From contig DATHII010000198.1 in NCBI GenBank assembly GCA_035316885.1, positions 1-22,694 of the forward strand: DNA of 22,694 nt, written 5' to 3'. Below, one piece after another: positions 13,632-20,767 of the stretch; positions within the stretch are counted from its first letter, which is position 1, and each line of letters opens with the position of its first letter. This DNA comes from DASRTE01 sp035316885 (lineage in GTDB: Bacteria > Actinomycetota > Actinomycetes > Jiangellales > Jiangellaceae). Made by a program: the position numbers and the translations under genes. Under the pieces are notes generated by a model, which saw only the letters and a program-made list of their open reading frames with translations, ran no database searches and had not been told where the DNA came from.

Positions 13632-13637
13632 TATCGT
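13632..13637 (+). promoter_or_regulatory. -10 box for cobT
   Basis: TATCGT matches TANNNT and would start transcription near 13644, about 29 bases before the ATG. This lies downstream of the two hairpins and suggests that cobT is not solely dependent on the riboswitch-controlled transcript. No clear -35 was seen. Confidence 0.4.
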
Positions 13638-13672
13638 TCTCACGTCAGCGACCACCCGGCAGAGGACGCGGC

Positions 13673-14734
13673 ATGTCCTTCGACCTGTCCGACCGCGCGG
13701 CCAGGATCCCTCTCCTCGACGAGGCGTCGCGCGGCCGCGCCCGGGCCCGACTCGGCGAACTCCACGCGCCGCCCGGATCGTTCGGCCGCCTCGGCGAGCT
13801 CGCCGCCTGGATGGCCGCCGTCCAGGGTCGGTGCCCGACGGCGGCGCTCACCCGGGTGCGGCTGGTCTGCTTCGCCGGCGACCACGGCATTGCCGCCGGG
13901 AACGTGTCCGCACAGCCGCTGACCGCCACGCCGGACCGGGTCCGTGACCTACTCGGTTCCGGCTCCGCCGCGGTCCTCGCCGATCTCACGGCGACCGGTG
14001 TCCGGGTCGTCGACGTTGCGGTCGATGCCGACGCCAGGCGCCTGCCGCCGCAGGTGCGGGGCCACCGGATCCGGCGCGGGTCCGGGCGTATCGACGTCGC
14101 GGACGCTCTCTCCCGGGCGGAGGCGGAGGCCGCCTTCGGCGTGGGGGTCTCGGTTGCCGACGACGAGGTCGACCAAGGTGCCGACCTGTTGGTGGCCGCC
14201 GGTGTCGGCGTCGCCTCCAGCACGCCGGCGGCGACCCTGGTGGCCGTCCTCACCGGCAAGGAGGTCGCCGCTGTCGTCGGCCGGGGATCAGGCGTCGACG
14301 ACCGCGGGTGGATGCGCAAGTGCGCGGCCGTCCGCGACGCCGCACGCCGCGGGCGACGGGTGCTCGCCGGAGGCGGCGACATGATCGACCTGCTCGCGGC
14401 CGTGGGCGGCGCCGACTTCGCCGCGCTTGCTGGATTCGTGTCCCAGAGCGCCGTGCGTCGGACGCCTCTCGTCCTCGACGGGCTGGTCTCCACGGCAGCG
14501 GCCGCGGTCGCGCACCGGATCGGGAGGCGCACCCTCCGGTGGTCGGTCGCCGGACACGCGTCTGCCGACCCTGGGCACGCCGCGCTGCTCGACACGCTGA
14601 AGTTGAAGCCCCTGGTCACCTTCGAGATCGGCCGCGACGACGGCACGGGGGCGCTGCTCGCCGTCCCCCACCTGCGAGCGGCTGCCGCGTTGCTCGCCGG
14701 CCCCGACACCGTGGACCCGGCGTCACAACCCTGA
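13673..14734 (+). CDS. cobT: CobT-like nicotinate-nucleotide:base phosphoribosyltransferase
   Basis: CobT activates the lower-ligand base of B12 by moving phosphoribose from nicotinate mononucleotide to dimethylbenzimidazole. The 353-residue protein has family landmarks: PPGSFGRLGELA (34-45), VCFAGDHGIA (65-74), STPAATL (183-189), GRGSGVDD, LLAAVGGADFAALAG and DPGHAALL. ATG at 13673 follows AGAGGA by seven bases. The residue aligned with the Salmonella catalytic Glu174 is Gly177, and the one aligned with Glu317 is Asp323 (in GRDDGTGA instead of LGEGSGA), by my manual alignment from memory. Activity with a changed mechanism or base, or simply a divergent actinobacterial type, is possible. It follows a B12-type uptake operon, so a role in salvage is likely. 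Confidence 0.85.
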   Translation: MSFDLSDRAARIPLLDEASRGRARARLGELHAPPGSFGRLGELAAWMAAVQGRCPTAALTRVRLVCFAGDHGIAAGNVSAQPLTATPDRVRDLLGSGSAAVLADLTATGVRVVDVAVDADARRLPPQVRGHRIRRGSGRIDVADALSRAEAEAAFGVGVSVADDEVDQGADLLVAAGVGVASSTPAATLVAVLTGKEVAAVVGRGSGVDDRGWMRKCAAVRDAARRGRRVLAGGGDMIDLLAAVGGADFAALAGFVSQSAVRRTPLVLDGLVSTAAAAVAHRIGRRTLRWSVAGHASADPGHAALLDTLKLKPLVTFEIGRDDGTGALLAVPHLRAAAALLAGPDTVDPASQP

Positions 14735-14743
14735 CGAGTCGCG

Positions 14744-15850
14744 TCACGCCTCGCGCGTCGAAGGCCGGACGAACGGCGGCCGTACCACCTCGAACGGCTC
14801 CGCCCGGCCGCGGACATCGACGTCGACCCGTGCGCCGTCCGCTACCCCGGCAGGCAGCAGCGCAAGCCCGATGCCCTTCCGCAGGGTCGGTGAGAACGTG
14901 CCCGACGTCACCTGGCCGGCGGCGCTCCCGTCGACGGTAACGGCCATGCCCGGTCGCGGGATGCCGCGGCCGAGGGCGCTGATGCCGCGAAGCAGCCGCG
15001 TCGGCCCGGCCTTCCTCTCGGCCATCAGCGGGTCGCGACCCCAGAACGTCGGCTTGTCCCACCCGACGGCCCACCCCGCCCGGGCCTGAACCGGGGTGAT
15101 GTCCATCGAGAGGTCCTGCCCGTGCAGCGGGTAGCCCATCTCGGTTCGCAGCGTGTCGCGCGCCGCCAGCCCGCAGGGCAGGATGCCGTACGGCTCGCCG
15201 GCCGCGAGCAAGGTGTCCCAGACGGCCCCGGCATCGGCCCACGGCACCACCAGTTCGTAGCCGCGCTCACCGGTGTAGCCGGTCCGGCACACCGTCACCG
15301 TCGTCCCCTCCCACGACGCGGCGGCGAACGCCATGTAGTCGTGGCCCGTGGGCAGCCCGATCGCGTGCAGAGTCTCGTCGCTGCGGGTGCCCTGGACGGC
15401 GAGCACCGCGTACCCCCGGTGGGCGTCGCGGACCTCGACGGCGGGGGGCGCGGCCACGGAGAGCCTGCGGACGACCTCGGCACAGTTGGCCGCGTTGGGG
15501 ATCAACAGCAGGTCGTCGTCGGAACGCAGGTAGGCGATGAGGTCGTCGACGGTCCCCCCCGTCGCGTCGTCGCAGCACAGCGTGTACTGCGCCTTTCCGG
15601 GGCCGATCTTGTCCAGCGCGTTGGTCAGGCAGGTGTCGACGAAGCCACGGGCTCCCGGACCGGTTACCGTCACCTTGCCCAGATGGCTGACGTCGAACAG
15701 GCCGACGCGCTCGCGCACGGCGGTGTGCTCGTCGACCACGCCGGAGTACTGAAGCGGCATCTCCCAGCCACTGAACTCCGCGAAGCGGGCGCCGAGCGCC
15801 GCATGCCGGTCGAAGAGCGGGGTCCGGGCCAGGCTCGTCACGGTCGGCAC
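14744..15850 (-). CDS. gcvT: Glycine cleavage T protein, aminomethyltransferase
   Basis: The tetrahydrofolate-dependent T protein takes the aminomethyl group from lipoylated H protein, releasing ammonia and forming methylene-THF. The 368-residue product shows TPLFDRHAALGARFAEFSGWEMPLQY at the N-terminus (longer than needed here: key part FSGWEMP), FDVSHLGKV, RTGYTGERGYEL near 205-216, GLAARDTLRTEMGYPLHG, and the C-terminal barrel with GQVTSGTFSPTLRKGIGLA. GTG at 15850 is the first start before FDRH and gives full family length. gcvP and gcvH are not adjacent, as also for mycobacterial gcvT in my recollection. It converges with cobT (9 bp between stops) and diverges from pepA. It needs lipoyl cofactor chemistry, like the E2/E3 genes at the right end. 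Confidence 0.93.
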   Translation of the reverse strand: MPTVTSLARTPLFDRHAALGARFAEFSGWEMPLQYSGVVDEHTAVRERVGLFDVSHLGKVTVTGPGARGFVDTCLTNALDKIGPGKAQYTLCCDDATGGTVDDLIAYLRSDDDLLLIPNAANCAEVVRRLSVAAPPAVEVRDAHRGYAVLAVQGTRSDETLHAIGLPTGHDYMAFAAASWEGTTVTVCRTGYTGERGYELVVPWADAGAVWDTLLAAGEPYGILPCGLAARDTLRTEMGYPLHGQDLSMDITPVQARAGWAVGWDKPTFWGRDPLMAERKAGPTRLLRGISALGRGIPRPGMAVTVDGSAAGQVTSGTFSPTLRKGIGLALLPAGVADGARVDVDVRGRAEPFEVVRPPFVRPSTREA

Positions 15851-15876
15851 TCTACGGTCGCCCCGACGGTCCCGCG

Positions 15877-15882
15877 TAGCAT
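15877..15882 (+). promoter_or_regulatory. -10 box for pepA-ddaH
   Basis: TAGCAT matches TANNNT, placing a transcription start near 15889. GGGAGA at 15911-15916 then serves as the ribosome site before GTG 15922. The 71-bp interval is shared with the divergent gcvT start. Confidence 0.4.
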
Positions 15883-15921
15883 CGCCCGCGAACCCAATCA
15901 GGACTGCACCGCGGGAGAGTC

Positions 15922-17421
15922 GTGACCACCATCGCCCTGTCCTCCGCCGACCCCACCCGCATCGCCGCCGACGCCATCGTCATCGTCGTCGCCACGGGCG
16001 ACGACGGCGTACGCCTGCTTCCCGGGGCCGAGGCGGTCGACGCCGCCCTGCGCGGCTCGCTTGTCACGACGCTGGTGCACCTCGGTGCCACCGGCGAGGC
16101 CGGGGAGGTGACCAAGGTGGCGACGTCCGGCGCCGCGAAGGCCGCCGTCGTGGTCGCCGTGGGCGTCGGCGCACTCGACGACGAGGGCACGACGCGCTAC
16201 CGCGAAGTCCTGCGCCGGGCAGCCGGCGTCGGTGCGCGGGCACTGGCCGGTACGGCCTCTGCCGCTGTGGCATTCCCGGTGGCCGACGCCGACGACGTCG
16301 CCGCCGTCGCCGAGGGGCTCCTGCTCGGCTCGTACGCCTTCTCCGACTACAAGACGGACGAGGGCAAGGCGCCGCTGGGCGATGCGACCGTGGTCACGCG
16401 GAAGTCCAGGGACAAGGCGGTCAAGGCGGCCCTCACCCGTGCAGAGACCGTCGCCGAAGCGGTGAACCGGACCCGTAGCTGGGTCAACACGCCGGCGCGC
16501 GACCTCACACCGGCGGCATTCGCCGACGCCGCCGTCGCGCATGCCAAGGGACTGAAACTGAAAGTCGACGTGCTCGACGAGCAGGCGCTGGCCAAGGCCG
16601 GGTACGGGGGCATCCTCGGCGTCGGCCAAGGCTCGGCGAACCCGCCGCGACTGGTTCGCATCGCCTTCCGGCCGTCGCGGGCAAAGAAGCACGTGGCGCT
16701 CGTGGGCAAGGGCATCACGTTCGACTCGGGCGGGCTGTCGCTCAAGCCCAACGACGCCATGGTGACCATGAAGTCCGACATGAGCGGAGCCGCCGCAGTC
16801 GTGGCCGCCGTGGTCGCCCTGGCCCGGCTCGCGCCACGGGTCGCCGTCACCGCGTACGCACCGATGGCCGAGAACATGCCGTCGGGCAGCGCCCAGCGTC
16901 CCTCCGACGTGCTGACGATGTACGGCGGAAAGACCGTCGAAGTGCTCAACACCGACGCCGAGGGCCGGCTGGTGCTCGCCGACGCCATCGTCCGCGCCGC
17001 CGAGGACAGCCCCGACCTGATCGTCGACGTCGCCACGCTCACCGGCGCGTGCGTCGTCGCACTCGGCACCCGGGTCGCGGGAATCATGGCCAACGACGAC
17101 GACTTGCTGGAGAAGGTCCACGACGCCGCCGACCGGGCCGGCGAGCAGATGTGGCCGCTCCCCATGCCCGAGGAACTGCGCGAGAAGCTCGACTCTCCCC
17201 TCGCCGACATCGCCAACCTCGGCGAGCGGTGGGGCGGGGCGTTGTCGGCCGGCGTCTTCCTCAAGGAGTTCGTCGCGGACGGCATCGCGTGGGCGCACCT
17301 GGACATCGCAGGCCCCGCCTTCAACGACAAGCCGTTCGGCTACACGCCCAAGGGCGGCACGGGTGCCGGCGTGCGAACCCTGATCCAGGTCGTCGACGAC
17401 GTCGCCGCCGGCCGACTCTGA
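15922..17421 (+). CDS. pepA: Leucyl aminopeptidase (M17 family)
   Basis: A two-metal cytosolic aminopeptidase removing N-terminal residues from peptides. The 499-residue protein has the M17 N-terminal domain followed by the catalytic domain from about residue 165. All metal ligands are present with a constant offset of seven from E. coli PepA as I recall it: Lys263 and Asp268 in KGITFDSGG, Asp286 in MKSDMSG, Asp345 and Glu347 in NTDAEGR, with catalytic Arg349. GTG at 15922 is supported by GGGAGA five bases upstream; the TTIALS start is usual for actinobacterial members. ddaH follows 13 bp downstream, so the two are probably co-transcribed. E. coli PepA also binds DNA, but nothing here shows that. 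Confidence 0.95.
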   Translation: MTTIALSSADPTRIAADAIVIVVATGDDGVRLLPGAEAVDAALRGSLVTTLVHLGATGEAGEVTKVATSGAAKAAVVVAVGVGALDDEGTTRYREVLRRAAGVGARALAGTASAAVAFPVADADDVAAVAEGLLLGSYAFSDYKTDEGKAPLGDATVVTRKSRDKAVKAALTRAETVAEAVNRTRSWVNTPARDLTPAAFADAAVAHAKGLKLKVDVLDEQALAKAGYGGILGVGQGSANPPRLVRIAFRPSRAKKHVALVGKGITFDSGGLSLKPNDAMVTMKSDMSGAAAVVAAVVALARLAPRVAVTAYAPMAENMPSGSAQRPSDVLTMYGGKTVEVLNTDAEGRLVLADAIVRAAEDSPDLIVDVATLTGACVVALGTRVAGIMANDDDLLEKVHDAADRAGEQMWPLPMPEELREKLDSPLADIANLGERWGGALSAGVFLKEFVADGIAWAHLDIAGPAFNDKPFGYTPKGGTGAGVRTLIQVVDDVAAGRL

Positions 17422-17434
17422 GGAGGTCGGGGCG

Positions 17435-18217
17435 ATGACCCACGGCACAGCTCTGGTCCGCCGGCCGAGCAGCAGGCTCGCCGACGGCATCGTCACGCAC
17501 ATCGCGCGTACGCACGTCGACGTCGCGACCGCCGAACGGCAGCACGAGGCCTACCGCGCGGCCCTGTCCGATACTGGCTGGACGGTCCAGGAGGTCGCCA
17601 AGGCCGACGACTGCCCCGACTCCGTGTTCGTGGAGGACACCGTCGTGGTCTGCGACGACCTCGCGGTGCTCACCCGGCCCGGCGCCGCGGCCCGCCGTCC
17701 CGAGGTCGACGGCACCGAGACGGTCGTCCGTGCCCTCGGCCTCGAGGTGGTCAGCATCGAGGCGCCAGGGACGCTGGAGGGCGGCGACGTCCTGCAGGTC
17801 GGCTCTACGGTCTACGTCGGCCGCGGCGACCGCACCGACGACGCAGGCATCCGGCAACTGGCCGGGTACCTGGCGACCCGCGGCCGGCGTGTCGTTCCCG
17901 TGGCGCTGCGCGACGTCCTGCACCTCAAGTCCGCGGTCACGGCTCTCCCCGACGGCTCGTTGCTCGCGCTGCCTGCCCTGGTCGACACCGCAGCGCTGCC
18001 GCCCGTTCTCGCCGTCGAGGAAGAAGCCGGGTGCCACGTCGTCCCGCTGGGTGGCGACCGTGTGCTCATCGCCGCCTCCGCTCCCCGGACGGCCGCCTGG
18101 CTCGGGGATCGGGGTTTCACGCACGTCGTCGTCGACATCGGCGAGTACGAGAAGCTCGAGGGCTGCGTCACCTGCCTGAGCGTGCTCATTCCAACCCCAG
18201 GGGCGGGTGCTGGGTGA
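17435..18217 (+). CDS. ddaH: Dimethylarginine dimethylaminohydrolase (DDAH)
   Basis: Hydrolyses N-omega-methylated arginines to citrulline and methylamines, or acts on a related guanidino compound. The 260-residue product has CPDSVFVEDTVVV (60-72), GTLEGGDVL with Glu115, catalytic His163 in HLKSAVT, and the nucleophile Cys247 in EGCVTCLSV. These positions nearly coincide with Glu114, His162 and Cys249 of the Pseudomonas enzyme. ATG at 17435 follows AGGAGG by eight bases. Coming directly after an aminopeptidase gene, it could use modified arginine released from peptides; that link is inference. Related amidinotransferase-superfamily substrates are not excluded. Confidence 0.9.
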   Translation: MTHGTALVRRPSSRLADGIVTHIARTHVDVATAERQHEAYRAALSDTGWTVQEVAKADDCPDSVFVEDTVVVCDDLAVLTRPGAAARRPEVDGTETVVRALGLEVVSIEAPGTLEGGDVLQVGSTVYVGRGDRTDDAGIRQLAGYLATRGRRVVPVALRDVLHLKSAVTALPDGSLLALPALVDTAALPPVLAVEEEAGCHVVPLGGDRVLIAASAPRTAAWLGDRGFTHVVVDIGEYEKLEGCVTCLSVLIPTPGAGAG

Positions 18218-18223
18218 CGGTCG

Positions 18224-18871
18224 CTACACGTCGATCAGCTGGTGCCGCGGTCCGCGGTCGCGATCGCGCCAGCGCCGGACGGCCTGCGTGGCATGCGGCC
18301 TGCCGACCAGGCCCAGGGCCACGCCGGCGGCGAGCGCTGGAGCCGCCCACCACCACCGGTCGTTCTCTGGGGTGACAGCCTGTACTGGCAGCTCCGCGGC
18401 GGGGACTGCGGCATTCTCGGCGCTGTACGGCGTCTCGAGCACCAGGCGGTCGAGTAGGGCGAGCAGCGCGGCCGGCTTGAGCGCCCGGTGCCAGACGCCG
18501 GGCTCGCCGGGGTCGAACGTGGACGATATCGACGCGTTCGTGTTGATCAGCGGTCCGCGCTCGCGGTCCAGGCTGATGCGGTCGACGCGCCAGACGCTGA
18601 CGTCGTGGACCAGCCAGGTGACGTTGATTTGCCCGGTCCCGGGTCCGACGCCCATCGGCGCCTCCTCGACGAGGGCGGAAGCAGGCTCGAGCAGCTCCGT
18701 CAACAGCTCGTAGTCGCGGTCATGGTGGTACAGCGATGCCGTCTGACCGGTCGTGGGCGAGACGATCAGCACACTCGTCGGGCCACCGCCGGCTGCCTGG
18801 CCGGGGAGGACGAGCAACGCGGCCACGGCCGCCCCGGCCGCGAGGGCGAGCGAACGCAAGGGTCGGCGCAT
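18224..18871 (-). CDS. Exported membrane-anchored protein, third gene of sigma operon
   Basis: An unrecognised 215-residue protein. It begins MRRPLRSLALAAGAAVAALL, a signal peptide ending near PGQAAGG (about residue 27), continues as an extracytoplasmic domain without cysteines (SVLIVSPTTGQTASLYHHD, INVTWLVHDVSVWRVDRISL), and has a C-terminal membrane helix around 176-195 (WWWAAPALAAGVALGLVG) with a basic tail. ATG at 18871 follows CAGGAG by eight bases; the reading upstream of it adds hydrophilic residues before the signal and is not preferred. It follows the anti-sigma-like gene by 51 bp. It may be a sensor or effector of the sigma/anti-sigma pair, a suggestion from position only. Confidence 0.7.
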   Translation of the reverse strand: MRRPLRSLALAAGAAVAALLVLPGQAAGGGPTSVLIVSPTTGQTASLYHHDRDYELLTELLEPASALVEEAPMGVGPGTGQINVTWLVHDVSVWRVDRISLDRERGPLINTNASISSTFDPGEPGVWHRALKPAALLALLDRLVLETPYSAENAAVPAAELPVQAVTPENDRWWWAAPALAAGVALGLVGRPHATQAVRRWRDRDRGPRHQLIDV

Positions 18872-18922
18872 CGGGAACTCCTGCTCGTCGTGACATGCGT
18901 GCCCCATCTACACCGCGGCGGC

Positions 18923-19636
18923 TCACCGGGTTCCGGCGGCGGTCTCCGACGCGATGTCGACAGCGCTGTCGCGGTCAATGCCCTCCAGGCGCAGCGTCAC
19001 GCCGTCCACCTCCCAGACCAGCGTCGGACCGGCGGGGCGCGCGTCCGGGCGTTCGCGCCCGTCCACGTCCACCGTGAGCAGTCCGTGCGGGTCCGCGAAC
19101 CATAGGGCGGTCGCTCCTCCGCTGAGGTCGATGCGCTCCGGAGTATCGGTGACGCTCTTGACGAAATGCGGCTCGTCGAACTCGTCGAGCCGAACTGGCC
19201 CCGCCTCGAGGTTCCAGCCGAGCGACAGCAACCGGTGGTCGTCGGAGACGTCGACCGCGTCCGGCGGGCCGAGCGGCTCGGGGACGATCGGGTCGAACCC
19301 GATCTGCTCGCGCGCCTGGTCGAGCGTCAGCCGTGGTTGCATTGTGGGTGCGGGAGCGGACGACACCTCCGGACCCGGGCGCACGGTCACGCCGCCGATG
19401 CCGAGCCAGTCGACAACCGCGGCCCGTACCGGCGGGGTCAATGCCAGCACGAGGGCGATGCCGGTGGCGGCCGCGGCAAGGGCCCGCCACCGCCTGCGGA
19501 TGGCATCGGCGAAGCCGGGCCGCTGGTCCGGGAGGCGGTCCAGGACGGCAACCGCCAGCGCGTCGTGGTCCACCGCTCCGGTGTCCAGATCCCCGCCCAG
19601 CGCGCGCAGCTCGTCGAGCAGCGTGTCACCGTTCAT
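18923..19636 (-). CDS. Single-pass membrane protein, probable anti-sigma factor
   Basis: A 237-residue protein with a cytoplasmic acidic/helical N-terminus (MNGDTLLDELRALGGDLDTG), a basic RRRWR stop, one membrane helix at about 52-69, and a long outer domain starting VVDWLGIGGVTVRPGPEVS. It lies directly after, and overlaps by 11 bp, an ECF sigma factor gene, the usual place for a membrane anti-sigma. It has no cysteine, so it is not of the zinc-binding (ZAS, HxxxCxxC) class. ATG at 19636 is supported by GGGAGG seven bases upstream. The anti-sigma role is inference from topology and context; an outer-domain lipoprotein-like sensor role is possible. Confidence 0.68.
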   Translation of the reverse strand: MNGDTLLDELRALGGDLDTGAVDHDALAVAVLDRLPDQRPGFADAIRRRWRALAAAATGIALVLALTPPVRAAVVDWLGIGGVTVRPGPEVSSAPAPTMQPRLTLDQAREQIGFDPIVPEPLGPPDAVDVSDDHRLLSLGWNLEAGPVRLDEFDEPHFVKSVTDTPERIDLSGGATALWFADPHGLLTVDVDGRERPDARPAGPTLVWEVDGVTLRLEGIDRDSAVDIASETAAGTR

Positions 19637-20165
19637 GGTCGGCCTCCCGCACGGCCGGCTCGACGTCGGACAGGCGGCTCCGCAGCGCGGCAAGGGCGCG
19701 GTGCAGCCGCGACTTCACGGTTCCGCGGCGCCAGCCCAGGACCGCGGCGGTCTCGGCCTCGTCGAGATCCAGCAGATACCGGCAGACGACCACCCGCTGC
19801 TGGGCGTCGGGCAACTCGCGTAGCGCGGCGACCAGCGCGGCGCGGCGTTCTGTCGACAGCGTGTTCGTCGCCGGATCGCCGCTGGGTCTGGTGTGGTCGA
19901 GAGCGGCCAACCGCTGCGTCGCCGCGTCGCGCCGGCGAGCAGCCCGCGCGGCGTTTCTGGCCTCGTTGGCGACGATACGCAAGAGCCACGGCCGGAACGC
20001 CGCGCCGTCGCGGAACCTCGGCAGCGCCTGGTACGCCTTGACGAACGCGAGCTGCACGACGTCCTCCGCGTCTGCGTCCGCACCGAACAACCGGGCCGCG
20101 CGGTGCGCCTGCGCCCCATATCGCCGAACCAGGACGGCATAGGCCTCCCGGTCGCCGGCGCGCAC
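19626..20165 (-). CDS. ECF-family RNA polymerase sigma factor
   Basis: A sigma-70 factor of the ECF/SigE type. Region 2 is DREAYAVLVRRYG through ADAEDVVQLAFVKAYQALPRF and FRPWLLRIVANEARN (about residues 5-70); region 4 is ALRELPDAQQRVVVCRYLLDL with the helix-turn-helix DEAETAAVLGWRRGTVKSRLHRAL (about 115-165, split here for reading). The given start, GTG 20165, is only four residues before region 2 and lacks a ribosome site. The in-frame sequence upstream (SDSLDAADRVAIARV) looks like a natural ECF N-terminus but has no ATG or GTG before a TAG at about 20235. The start is thus unresolved. It is first in an operon with the membrane and exported proteins at 18923 and 18224. Confidence 0.85.
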   Translation of the reverse strand: MRAGDREAYAVLVRRYGAQAHRAARLFGADADAEDVVQLAFVKAYQALPRFRDGAAFRPWLLRIVANEARNAARAARRRDAATQRLAALDHTRPSGDPATNTLSTERRAALVAALRELPDAQQRVVVCRYLLDLDEAETAAVLGWRRGTVKSRLHRALAALRSRLSDVEPAVREADHER

Positions 20166-20244
20166 CCGCGCGATGGCGACCCGGTCGGCGGCGTCCAGAC
20201 TGTCCGAGGCGCACGCCCTCCCGGTCGGCTCCCTGCGTCTCTTC

Positions 20245-20271
20245 TACACCGCGTCGCGGCAGTCGGTTCCC
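20245..20271 (-). promoter_or_regulatory. Possible autoregulated ECF promoter of the sigma operon
   Basis: GGGAACC (20271-20265, minus) is a good ECF-type -35, followed after 17 bases by GTAG, one mismatch from the GTT-type -10. Transcription would begin near 20238. The -35 is the same GGAACC seen upstream of htpX, so this sigma could control both, which is speculative. Confidence 0.35.
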
Positions 20272-20310
20272 ACGTGCCCGTGCGTGTCGTTCTGATTGGC
20301 GTGGTCCGTC

Positions 20311-20625
20311 TCAGCTGCCCTGGCGCCGGTTCCACTCACGCATCCGCTGCGGGTATCCGACCACCTGGGCGTCGTAGGCGGGGATGCCGAGCTTGCGGGC
20401 CAACTCATGGGCGGCGTCGGCGTCACGGACCCGGCGTCGGGTCCATTCCCCGTCGTGCGCGACCAGGACGACCGTGGTGGCCGTCATGGTGGTCGGCGGC
20501 TCGACGTAGGCCTCGACTCCGCGCCGCGTGCGGGCGAAGTCCTCCAGGTGTGCCGCGTCGGACCCGTCCGCCGCCCGGTCAAGGCTTCCCTCGGCGCTCC
20601 TGCGTCGTCGACCGAACCACCGCAT
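20311..20625 (-). CDS. Conserved actinobacterial hypothetical protein (104 aa)
   Basis: A 104-residue basic protein starting MRWFGRRRRSAEG, with the conserved core HLEDFARTRRGVEAYVEP, VVLVAHDGEWTRRRV and the C-terminal GIPAYDAQVVGYPQRMREW. I recognise it as a small family common in actinobacteria next to the 2-oxoacid dehydrogenase E2/E3 genes, sometimes labelled oxidoreductase without basis; no cofactor motif is visible. ATG at 20625 is chosen because GGAGG lies seven bases upstream; the longer open reading runs into the lpd start. It diverges from lpd with 142 bp between. Function unknown. Confidence 0.8.
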   Translation of the reverse strand: MRWFGRRRRSAEGSLDRAADGSDAAHLEDFARTRRGVEAYVEPPTTMTATTVVLVAHDGEWTRRRVRDADAAHELARKLGIPAYDAQVVGYPQRMREWNRRQGS

Positions 20626-20767
20626 GCCCGCCTCCGTTACCGGGCCCGGACGGGCCCGATCCGCGAAGTCTGCCATCCAGACCCGTTGGTTCTCAGGCGT
20701 CGCGGGGTGGAAAGATGCTGGAAGACCTGGCCGTGATTCGGCCATGACGATCTTCCTGGGAGCTTCC

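Noticed and set aside
13456..13672. A second cobalamin riboswitch upstream of cobT
   Set aside because: No B12 box or aptamer core is present; only two simple hairpins and a -10 box.
15898..17502. A 534-codon open frame antisense to pepA
   Set aside because: It is a GC-rich shadow of a gene whose metal ligands are all intact; its composition (Asp, Gly, Val, His, Arg) is typical of antisense frames and it has no recognisable domain.
20641..20658. Direct repeat CGGGCCCG twice with 10-bp period between the 104-aa gene and lpd
   Set aside because: Short, GC-only and self-palindromic; expected by chance at this base composition and not clearly placed for regulation.
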